Assembly (NCBI GenBank): GCA_020310875.1
Contig: CM035417.1
Span: forward strand, 85,581,917 to 85,645,916
Reading direction: 5' to 3'
DNA length: 64,000 nt
DNA from: Ceratopteris richardii
Lineage: Eukaryota > Streptophyta > Polypodiopsida > Polypodiales > Pteridaceae
Notes under the pieces: model-generated
What the model saw: only the letters and a program-made list of their open reading frames with translations
Databases searched by the model: none
What the model was told of the DNA's origin: nothing
Made by a program: the position numbers and the translations under genes
Part shown: one piece after another, positions 1 to 11,738 of the stretch
Layout: every line of letters starts with the position of its first letter
Position numbering within the stretch: the first letter of the stretch is position 1

Positions 1-733
1 ACGAACGAGATGGAACACATTGGTATACAAAGAAAAATTTCTCCATAAATGTAAGCCTAGCTGCAATGGTTCTTGTTGGGATAGATAGTATTCTTCAAGA
101 TAGTGCAATCATATGCAAGAAGACTAGATGTTTCTTTTTGAATAGATAAATAAATAAATAAATAGATAAATAAATAAATATATATTTGTTTGTGTATATA
201 TGTACATATTTACATCTGTATGCATGCATGTTTGTATGTATGTCTCTATTAATATTTGTATGTATGTATGTATGCATATATGTTTTTGTGTGTATGTAAG
301 TATGTATGTGTGTTCGCATGTTCTTTAATGTTATATGTATCCATCTATGTTTATGTGCTATATATGTATGTATGCATGTTTGTGTATGCATGCATGTATG
401 TATGTATGTATGTATCTTTTTATGTATGTATGTATGCATGTTTGTGTATGTATGTATGTATGTATGTATGGATGTATGTGTATGTATGTTTATATATGCA
501 TGTATGTATGCATGTAGGCATGTTTATGTATATATGTATGTAGGCATGTTTATGTATGTATGTATGTGTGTATAAAATGTATTTTTTTATGTATATGTTT
601 ACGCATGCATGTCAATAGGTATGTATGTATGTGGGTATGTATATGTAGGTATGTATGATGAATATATGGATGTGTGGTACGTATGGATGTAGGTATAAGT
701 ATGCATGTGAAATATGTGTATATATGGATATAT
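1..733. repeat. Segment Y: TATG/TGTA microsatellite flank of the duplicated locus
   Basis: From about 120 to 733 the plus strand is a degenerate TGTATGTA/ATGCATG array broken by short A/T runs; the first 120 bases are ordinary AT-rich DNA. The block recurs as its reverse complement at 21595-22290 with only scattered differences. Reading frames here, rich in Met, Cys, Tyr and Val or in His and Thr, are translations of the repeat and not genes. The right border at 733 is set by the insertion point of CACTA element C in the inverted copy, where 34900 and 21595 are the two flanks. Confidence 0.85.
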
Positions 734-1786
734 GTGTGCATGCATTTATGTATGTGCATTTGTCCCTTCTTTTTTAATACAAATAACTTTCAATCGGCTC
801 TTTCTTCCCTGGCTTCTTCTATGAAGTACTGGTCCTTTGAGTTTGCTTGCATGCACTTTGAAAAGTCTTGCCTTGTGCCTCTACTTGTTTGTTTTTGATC
901 CATGTGTTTTCTTGGCCCTACTTGTTTTCACTTCCATGATAAGTTTGTAATTAAGGATGTTTGTATTACAAAGTACCCTTCTTGAAACTTCTAGAACAAA
1001 GGAAGAAGGTATATCCATGGAGGACCGAGTGCAGTTTTGTCTCTGACACACAGACACACACTCTCTCTCTCTCTCACTCATTAGCTTTAAAAGAATTTCA
1101 TATAAGAACTTCCTCTCAAATGCCTTTTTGTAACAAACATACGCATACATCATCTGAGTTCTCTCAAAGATTGCAATGATGGGGCCCTCATACAAAATGT
1201 TGAAGGCACAAATGATATGCCAACCTATTTATAGCTTAATCACATTTTTTTAATCGTCCCTATAATTCCAACCATTCATGTGCTCTTGAGTGAGGAACTT
1301 TGACATACATGATCTTCTCAAACTCGAGTGGTGCTTCATGAAAGTGAGACATTGAGCATACGTACACTTCTCTCCGTCAAAAGATGTCCTCTTTCTGATG
1401 CTACTGTTAAATTCAAAATCACAAAAGACCATAAACGACATTCAAGGACATTAATTCATGTAACCCAAACCATAGTGTGAACTAAATCACGACTTCAGGA
1501 ACACGTTTCTCTCGTTTTCTGCCAGCGAACACGTTTCTCAAAGACTGAAGGGAAGTTTCGTTAAATTACTCCAGCGCACACAACGCGGAAGACCACGAAG
1601 ATTCTGCGACAGAAACGATACTTCCTGTTCTCAGTCTTTAGCCCGCACGGAAGGTTCGCGTCTTCAACATCGAAATGATCTACGTCCTGCTGGTCGAGAG
1701 CCATTCCAAATACATATAACTGCATTCTTGTTTGCCAAGTGCTTTCCCCGACAAAGCAAGAGAAACAATCACCAGGCAGCACACAC

Positions 1787-1828
<42 letters not shown>
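734..1828. other. Non-coding 5' flank of the C2-domain gene
   Basis: No convincing gene was found. The stretch holds a short CT run near 1060-1078 and ends in a GA run (about 1791-1828) directly in front of the C2 gene start, typical of a plant 5' leader. It is repeated inverted at 33803-34897. Open frames at 881-1195 and 1561-1893 on the minus strand have no recognisable motif. Confidence 0.6.
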
Positions 1829-1832
<4 letters not shown>

Positions 1833-2383
1833 GCGTTGTCCAAGGTAATGCAATACAAGTGAGGTTAATCTCGGCGGAAGATTTGAGCTTCAAGCTGGAC
1901 CATCGGCACGCACGATACTATGCTGTAGCTTGGCTAGCAGGTCCATGCCAGAGAGCGGATGCCCTTATCGCAGCCTCTGAGCAGCCCCAATTCGGTAGTG
2001 TGCGCGCTGACTCGCTCATCGATTCCGACGGGAACATCAGCTCCTTGGACTTGCAGTGGGCGAATCATCCATCCTTCATCCTTGATCTTCCCCTCCCTCC
2101 CTCATTCTCTGCAACTTCATCATCATCATCATCTGCATCTTTCATAGTTATCCGCCTCTTTTGTGAAGACAGACGTTCAAGTTCCTGTAGAAGTCGTCTG
2201 ACGATGATAGGGACCGCCGTGATACCTCTAATAGCCATTGTGTGTTCCTTCCCCTCGTGGCATGTAGTGAGTTTCAGCGTAAAGAATTCCTCTCACCGTT
2301 CGGTCGGGGTGCTCAACATGGCGGTTCGTCTTCCTTTCTACACGAGTTCTGAGTGTGGTGACGATTTCTTATCGAGACGATGA
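1829..2383 (+). CDS. Small C2-domain protein (SRC2-like), 184 aa
   Basis: I recognise a plant C2-like domain. The N-terminus reads IQVRLISAEDL, the first beta strand typical of SRC2-type C2 proteins. The C-terminus has VVSFSVKN followed by GVLNMAVRLPF, the usual last strands of this group. A serine run lies near residues 95-102. C2 domains of this kind bind membrane phospholipid or partner proteins; no transmembrane tail is visible, and longer SRC2 proteins have one or a proline-rich tail. I chose the ATG directly after the GA run because the C2 strand starts nine residues later; the longer open frame upstream only translates the GA repeat. The frame is intact with a TGA stop. An inverted copy at 33248-33802 is also intact and differs at about 18 bases by hand count, about 15 of them changing the protein. 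It could be a captured gene fragment rather than a working gene. Confidence 0.6.
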
Positions 2384-3379
2384 TAGAAAGATGCTACCAC
2401 AGAAATTAGGGAATGTTTGAAGAACTAACATCAATATGTAATGCAGATTCGTTAAATTCAAAACAGGCATACTATATTTTGGAATACTATACTTTACTTT
2501 TCAATGAAATAAGGTACATATAGCTATAATGATCATAACATTTTTATTATTAAATCCTTGAGGAGAAATTATACTCGATGCAAAAATTTTCAGGCAAGAG
2601 GATTTCTATACATTGGAAGGACACTCAATAATTTCAAGGCTCTTGGTTAAAATTTTCTTTTATTTCTCATATATTGAGGATAGTATTGGTACATACATAA
2701 CTTCTTTTGTTTTTCTTGATTTTAAGTTTTTTCGGTTGCATCACAGAATCAGTATTATGAAAATAGACATGGGGGTCATATCAATGCAACTCAAATGCTT
2801 GTTCCAATGATAATCCAGTCATATCAAATAAGTAGAAAAAAAAACCAAAGACAGTCGAACTATTTTGAATCTCACATGGATTAGGTTATCATAAAACAAT
2901 CTATGTAAATCGTGTAAACGATGCTTTTTAACTAGTGGAAGTTATTTTCTTGATTTTCAATGAAAATGATTTTTTGAAACTGAAACTAGCTAAGTACAAA
3001 GGAAGTTCATCTCCAGTTTTTGTTTGCATGTTATTGATATGTTAGGCTATAATTTCCATAAAATCTCTTGAGGCTAGAGTGCATGCAACCTCGTTTCCAT
3101 GTGTTATCAGATTTATTACTCTGTGTGTGTGTACATATGTAAGATCATGCAACAAAAAAATATCCAAATATTTGCTCTTGAAGATCCCTTATCTAATTTA
3201 TCTCTTTATTCCAATAATAAATCTCTATAAAATAATCAATAAAAATTTTTTTATAGAATCAACGAATATGGAAGTCATTTCAATATAATTTGAGTAATGT
3301 ACAAACATATATGAACTAGGTTCTAGCTCAACACGGTCCAAAAATGCCACCATTACCTTCTAGGTGTACAATTAATCAT
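2384..3379. other. AT-rich spacer with a ~600-bp segment missing from the inverted copy
   Basis: No gene was recognised. Positions about 2512-3130 have no counterpart in the inverted copy, where the flanks meet near 33115-33125. GTACATAT occurs at both borders, so either a deletion in the other copy or an insertion here is possible. Frames at 2613-2810 and 3079-3288 are short and featureless. Confidence 0.5.
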
Positions 3380-4560
3380 GAAGGGAAGATGAATTCTCGG
3401 ATGTTGAGCTATTCATAGTTAAAGCACAAGGCTGGTGTTATGATATCAGAGATTTTTTCAAGATTCTTAAGTATCCAGATAAAGCTATTTTTGCACAAAG
3501 GAAGAGGTTGCTAATAAATTGCACTCCTTTTACATGTATTGAAGGTAAACTATATAGAGATTGTAAGGATAATCTTCTTAGGAAGTGCATGAGAGGAGGC
3601 AACACACATCATTGAGATGGCACATGATGGACCAGGTGGTGGGCACCTCCCTGACCATGTTATGAGCCATATAATCCTAGATGTGGGTTTATGGTGGCCA
3701 ACATTAGTTAGAGATGTAGAGGAAAGGGCTTAGGCATGTGATGTCTCTCAAAGATGTGGTCAAAATTCCACAAAGTAGAGACGAAATTCATCGGTCATCT
3801 CCACATCATGGCAACCATTTGGGAAGTGGGGGTTAAATTTTATAGGGCCTATCTATCATGCGTCCTTTCCAAGATAGGATTAGTATTTTCTAGTTGCCAT
3901 TCACTATGCTACAAAGTGTGTCGAGGCTATTGCTTCTCTAGATTTCATAGCCCAAACAACTGCTGATTTTGTGTATATCAAGATTTTTTGCAACTTTGGT
4001 TGTCCACTTGAAATGTGTAGTAACATTTTGTCCACTTGAAATGTCCACTTTGTTAATAACATTTTGTATGAGTTTTTAAAGAAGTACAAGGATCTCCATA
4101 GCACTTCCTGTGCATATTATCCAAGGGCCAACGGATTAGCCGGGTCCTCAAATAAAATAGATCAAGAAATACACATTGTTAATAATTTTTTGTATGAAGT
4201 TTTTAACAAGTACAAGGATCTCCATAGTACTTCCTGTGTATATTATTCAAGGTCCAATGGACAAGGAGATTCACAAATAAAATAATGATAGGGATGCTAA
4301 GAAAGAAATGTATATTAAAGGGTAGTACTTGGGGCACTTCTTATCTAGGCACACTATAGGCTACAGGTTGGCACGCAGAGAAAACATAGGCCACTCACCT
4401 TTTCAACTGGTCTATGGAATAATTCCTATTGAGCCCTTTGAGTTTTTATGTGATTCTCCCTAGACAAGATCTATGCATGTAAGAAAGGATCCTAGGGTTT
4501 CTCTTATACTATTAGCACTCAAAAAATTGGCAAAAATTTGACTAGAGGTAGCAAAGTAGT
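3380..4560 (+). pseudogene. Ty3/gypsy integrase remnant (copy 1)
   Basis: This is a degraded plus-strand piece of a gypsy pol gene. Readable parts, in several frames, are the zinc-binding region with KLYRDCKDNLLRKCMRGG, then a GGHLP and GLWWP block, then a core fragment with FVYIKIFCNFGCPLEM, then STSCAYYPRANG, and near 4400-4500 the FQLVYG block that follows the catalytic core. The glutamate region is degenerate: NGLAGSS stands where NGQAESS is expected. Many stops and frameshifts separate the parts. An inverted copy with the same order lies at 31700-32840. The fragment ends before a copia piece of opposite orientation, so several elements decayed on top of each other. Confidence 0.75.
4052..4285 (+). 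repeat. 126-bp tandem duplication inside the integrase remnant
   Basis: GTTAATAA..TTTTGTATGA begins at 4052 and again at 4178. Both units encode KYKDLHSTSC followed by YYPRANG or YYSRSNG. The duplication is also present in the inverted copy (about 31960-32200), so it predates the segmental duplication. Confidence 0.8.
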
Positions 4561-4859
4561 TGGAGGAGACACAAATTAAAAAAAAAGGAAGTTCACAAAA
4601 AAAATACGGAATAACAAATTATAGATTCGTATGCTTGTTCCCTTACATAGACCACAATTATACACACAATTGTGAGGCAAGTGGCTTCCTCATTGGGAAG
4701 AACCATACAAAATGAGACAAATGTTACAACTGGATGCGGCGTACTAAGAGAATTTGGCTTATAATGTGCTACCACTACTCAACATCACCAAGAACAAGGT
4801 CTATTCTCATCAACAAAATTGAAGCCCTTTTATATCAAGTGGTACTTGCAAAACCTTTT

Positions 4860-5240
4860 TAGGTTGAGGCATGCAAATCAGCCTTAACATTAGCAATATG
4901 CTTCTCATTAGCACTAGTGAGTAGCATGGCATCAACATAGAGAACAATGATAAGACACACATCATTTTTACGCTTAACATATAAGGTGATCTGAGTTGGA
5001 CTGCTCTCAAAACCATGTGCAATCAAGTAGGCATGTATCTTTTCAAAGAAAGCACGTGGTGCTTGCTTCAAACAATATAATGCCTTTTTCAACTTGCACA
5101 TTTTGTTTTCGTGCCCTTTCTACACATGACCATTGGGCTGAAAAACATACACTTCTTCATGTAATTCACCATTCAAAAATTTAGTTTTAATGTCCAAATG
5201 ATGTACATTCCAACCATGTTGGGTTGCAAGTGCACAAATT
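4860..5240 (-). pseudogene. Ty1/copia reverse transcriptase remnant (copy 1)
   Basis: On the minus strand the upstream part reads VHHLDIKTKFLNGELHEEVY, the copia RT block that precedes the fingers. A stop and a frame break follow. The second part reads KLKKALYCLKQAPRAF, then LIIVLYVDAML and a SANEKHI block. The catalytic YVDD motif is changed to YVDA, so the enzyme would be dead. The inverted copy at 30985-31390 has the same YVDA change. Only about 130 codons of the RT survive; no LTR, integrase or gag was found beside it. Confidence 0.8.
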
Positions 5241-5595
5241 CTTGAATTCTTGTATTCTTGCATGTATGTATGTAATATGTATGTGCGTATGTATATATGT
5301 GTGCATGTGTGATGCTTGCATATGTGTATGTTTGTACTCTTGTATTCTTGCATTTATGTATGTATGTATGTATTTACATGTGTATGTTTGGATGTATGTG
5401 TGATGCTTGCATGTATATATTATGTTTCTGTTCATGGTTATATGTGTGTATGTATGTGTGTATAGTGAATAGTCCTTATAGACGATTTCAAGTCTTGTAC
5501 ATAGAAAATATGGGGACCTATCTCTGAATGAAATTTGGTATGATAATGTTGTTTCTAGATGTGTGTGGAAGTATGTATGCAGGTGTGTGTATGTG
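5241..5595. repeat. TGTATG microsatellite, last part of the duplicated segment X
   Basis: Degenerate TATG/TGCATG repeat with about 80 bases of ordinary sequence at 5470-5560. It matches the inverted DNA at 30640-30985; homology between the two copies of the segment ends near 5596. Confidence 0.75.
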
Positions 5596-5818
5596 CAAGA
5601 AAAATACAAAAGTTTTTTTGGACTGAAAAACATACTAAAGCTATGGAGTCATTGAAAAATCTGCTCATTCAGGCTCCTGTCCTAAAAAGGGCAGATTTTA
5701 CTAGTGGAAAACCTATAATTCTTACAGTAGATACAAGTCCTATTGGAATAGGATGGGCTGTAGGTCAAAATGATGAAAATGGGCATAGATATGCTATCCG
5801 GTTTGGAGCAAAAATTAC
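5596..5818 (+). pseudogene. Ty3/gypsy RNase H fragment
   Basis: One open stretch of about 73 codons reads FFWTEKHTKAMESLKNLL, then APVL, then ILTVDTSPIGIGWAVGQ. This is the junction between RT and RNase H in gypsy elements, where TDAS is expected and VDTS is seen. It is cut at 5818 by the CA/CATA array. It is not present in the inverted copy, so it marks the left border of different DNA. Confidence 0.7.
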
Positions 5819-8800
5819 ACACTCATAGACACACACACATACACGTAGACGTGCACACACATACACACATATATACACACACATACACACGTAGACACAT
5901 ACACACATAATGATGCATTCACACACATACACATGCATACACACATAGACACACATATACACACACACATCCAAACATACACACTCATAGACACACATAA
6001 TGATGCATTCACACACATAGACACACATATACACTTACACATCCAAACATACACACTCATAGACACACATTCATACACACACACACATCCAAACATACAC
6101 ACTCATAGACACACACACATACACATAGACGCACACACACATACACACACATAGACGCGCACACATATACACACACATATACACACACAGACACATACAC
6201 ACATAAAGATGCATACACACACATACACATGCATACACACATAGACACACATATACACACACACATACACACACATATATGCATACACACACACACACAG
6301 AGAGACATACACACACATACACATACATGCATACATATGCATACATAATGCATATGCATACATACACATACATAATGCATACACACACATATGCATACAT
6401 AATGCATACACACACATACACAAACCTATGCATACATACATGCATACACACACATAGACACATACACACATACACACATACACACACATAGACACATACA
6501 CACACATAAACACATACACACTCATAGACGCGTAGCGACATATACACATAGACACACACACATACACACACATATAAACAAACACATGCACACATAGAAC
6601 ATACACACATAGACACATACACACATAGACACATACACACATAATGATCCATACACACATATACACATGCATACACATACATATGCATACATACATGCAT
6701 ACACATACACACATAAACACATACACACACATAGACACATACACACATAAACACATACACTCTCATAGGTACACACACATACACATAGACACACACACAT
6801 GCACACATAGACACATACACACATACACATGCATACACACACATAGACATGCATACACACATACAGACACATATACACACACATACACACATACACACAC
6901 ATATATGCATACACACACACATAGAGAGACATACACACATAAACACATACATGCATACATATGCATACATAATGCATATGCATATGCATACAATGTACAT
7001 ACATACTTACATGCATACATAATGCACATGCATAGATACATACACACACATGGATACATACACACATAGACACATAGACACATAGACACACATGAACACA
7101 TACATACTCATAGATACACACACATACACATAGACACACACACACATACACACACATACACACATAATGATGCATACACACACATACACATGCATACACA
7201 CATACAGACACATGTACACACACATTCACCACACACATTCACACACATATATGCATACACACACATACACATACATGCATACATATTGCATATGCATATG
7301 CATACATACATACTTACATGCATATGCATACACACACATATGCATACGTACATACTTACATGCATATGCATACACACACATATGCATACATAATGCATAT
7401 GCATATGCATACATAATGCATATGCATATGCATACATAATGCATATGCATATGCATACATAATGCATATGCATATGCATACATAATGCATATGCATATGC
7501 ATACATACATACTTATATGCATACATAATGCACATGTTTACATACACTATCATAATGTATACACACACACATACACAGATAATGATGCATACACACACAT
7601 ACATATGTATACACACATATATGCATACATACATGCATACACATACACACACATAGATAAATACATACACATAAATACATACACACTCATAGACACACAC
7701 ACATACACATAGACACACACACATGCACACACACATACACACATAGACACATACACGTAATGATGCGTTCACACATACACATGCATACATAGACACACAT
7801 AATGATGCATACACACACATACATATGCATACACACACATATGCATGCATACATGCATACACATACACACATAGACACATACACACACATAGATACATAC
7901 ATACACATAAACACATACACACTTATAAACACACACACATACACATAGACACACACACATATACACACACATACACACATAGACACATGCACAGGTAATG
8001 ATGCATACACACATACACATGCATACATAGACACACATAATGATGCATACACACACATACATATGCATACACACACTTATGCATACATACATGCATACAC
8101 ATACACACATAGATACATACACACACATAGATACATACATATACATAAACACATACACACTCATAGACACACACACATACACATAGACAACACGCACATA
8201 TACCTACACACATACACACATAGACACATACACACATAGTGATGCATACACACACATACACATGCATACACACACATATGCATACATACATGCATACACA
8301 TACACACATAGACACATACACACACATAGATACATACATACACATAAACACATACACACTCATAAACACACACACATACACATAGACACACACACACACA
8401 CAAACACACATAGACACTTACACACATAATGATGCATACACACTCATACACATGCATACAGACATACAAACACATATACACACACACATACACACATAGA
8501 CACATACACACGTAATGATGCATACACACATACACATGCATACATAGACACACATAATGATGCATACACACACATACATATGCATACACACACATATGCA
8601 TACATACATGCATACACATACACACATAGACACATACACACACATAGATACATACATATACATAAACACATACACACTCATATACACACACACATACACA
8701 TAGACAACACACACATATAAATACACACATACACACATAGACACATACACACATAATGATGCATACACACACAAACACATGCATACACACACATATGCAT

Positions 8801-10040
8801 ACATACATGCATACACATACACACATAGACACATACACACACATAGATACATACATACACATAAACACATACACACTCATAAACACACACACACATAAAC
8901 ATAGACACACACACACACATATATACACACACAAACACACGTAGACACTTACACACATAATGATGCATACACACACATACACATGCATACACACATACAA
9001 ACACATATACACACACACATACACACATAGACACATACACACCTAATGATGCATACACACATACACATGCATAAATAGACACACATAATGATGCATACAC
9101 ACATACATATGCATACACACACATATGCATACATACATGCATACACATAGACACATACACACACATAGATACATAGATATACATAAACACATACACACTC
9201 ATATACACACACACATACACATAGACAACACACACATACACATACACACATAGACACATACACACATAATGATGCATACACACACATACACATGCATACA
9301 CACATATATGCATACATACATGCATACACATACACACATAGACACATACACACACATAGATACATACATACACATAAACACATACACACTCATAGACACA
9401 CACACATACACATAGACACACACACACACATATACACACACACAAACACAGATAGACACTTACACATATAATGATGCATATACACACATACACATGCATA
9501 CACACATACAAACACATATACACACACACATACACACATAGACACATACACACGTAATGATGCATACACACATACACATGCATACATAGACACACATAAT
9601 GATGCATACACACACATACATATGCATACACACACATATGCATACATACATGCATACACATAGACACATAAACACACACATAGATACATACATATACATA
9701 AACACATACACACTCATATACACACACACATACACATACACAACACACACATATACATACACACATACACACATAGACACATACACACATAATGATGCAT
9801 ACACACACATACACATGCATACACACATATATGCATACATACATGCATACACATACACACATAGACACATACACACACATAGATACATACATACACATAA
9901 ACACATACACACTCATAGACACACACACATACACAGACACACACATACACACATATACACACACACAAACACACATAGACACTTACACACATAATGATGC
10001 ATACACACACATACACATGCATACACACACATACACATAT
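5819..10040 (+). repeat. 4.2-kb CA/CATA array with higher-order structure (M1)
   Basis: Alternating purine-pyrimidine DNA made of ACACATAGACACATACACAC-like units with interspersed ATAATGATGCAT and CATATGCATA boxes. From about 8428 the AATGATGCAT box recurs at spacings near 88, 40, 200 and 200, giving a unit of about 520 bp (8428, 8959, 9470, 9993). At 7385-7500 a short ATGCATATGCATACATA block is repeated about five times. The array is collinear, in the same direction, with 41460-43480. It ends in a splice-acceptor-like TTTGTTTAATATGTTAG just before an ATG exon, so it reads as an intron. Long frames on either strand are repeat translations. Confidence 0.9.
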
Positions 10041-10077
10041 ATATATTGATTTCTAACCATTTTGTTTAATATGTTAG

Positions 10078-10765
10078 GTATTATGGATCCCAGTAGAGAG
10101 AGAACGGCGAAACTCACTCTCATAAAAAGTCTTATGAGAGCAAGAGTTCGGTCAGGTACTCTAGGGGCCATAATGCGGGACTACGCAGAGATGTCTGATG
10201 AGGAGCTGGATTATACGATCCAGATGCTTACGCGATCAGACGAGGGCTCTTGTGCGGCTCCACACGCAGGAAGAGAGCTATCTGCTCATAGGTATTTTTT
10301 TTTCATAAACTTTTTTAATGATATTATAACACATATTTTTATTTATTTCTATCTATCTATTTTCAGGACACCTATACCGACTCCAGCACGTGATAGCAAA
10401 GCAGAGATGTTGCCTATGAGGACATGCATAGGCACGTTAGGACTACAGTGCGACATAGAGCCATAGGGGAACATTGTATACATAGGAAATGGATTGGAGT
10501 TCAAGAGGAGAATGTGCGCACTATGCGACTCTTACCTTCGCTTTATCCACTTACGGTGGAAGTAAGTAAAAGTTTTATATATAAATTGAAATATATATCT
10601 TATGTTTTATATATATTATGTCTTTTATTTTTGTAATGAGCATGATAAGAGGGATAAAAAGTACGTGCTCAGTTCACTTGAGACGGAGTTTGGGACAGGG
10701 TGGTCGCTTAAGTGGTGTTTAAAAGAGATGCGGACACTTATGGCTCATCGTCGCGACAATGCACG
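10078..10765 (+). pseudogene. CACTA accessory-gene exons (Ptta/En-Spm-like), partial
   Basis: Three exon-like pieces follow array M1. Exon 1 (10078-10291) has its ATG at 10083 and encodes MDPSRERTAKLTLIKSL and a LGAIMRDYAEMSDEELDY block, ending at a GTATTT donor. Exon 2 (10367-10561) follows TATTTTCAG; in the frame of exon 1 it hits TAG at 10464, while another frame gives HRKWIGVQEENVRTMRLLP up to GTAAGT. Exon 3 (10641-10765) encodes SLETEFGTGWSLKWCLKEMR and ends MAHRRDNAR before GTATGT and a GA run. This looks like the N-terminal half of the second gene of CACTA elements, by style and context rather than a firm domain match. The 3' half is missing. Confidence 0.45.
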
Positions 10766-10774
10766 GTATGTATG

Positions 10775-11738
<964 letters not shown>

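Noticed and set aside
5765-10049. Dozens of long Cys/Val/Tyr/Met- or His/Thr/Tyr-rich open frames on both strands
   Set aside because: They are translations of CA/CATA arrays, overlap in several frames, and have no domain; the same holds at 39538-40590, 41059-43476, 18777-20111 and 44155-45531.
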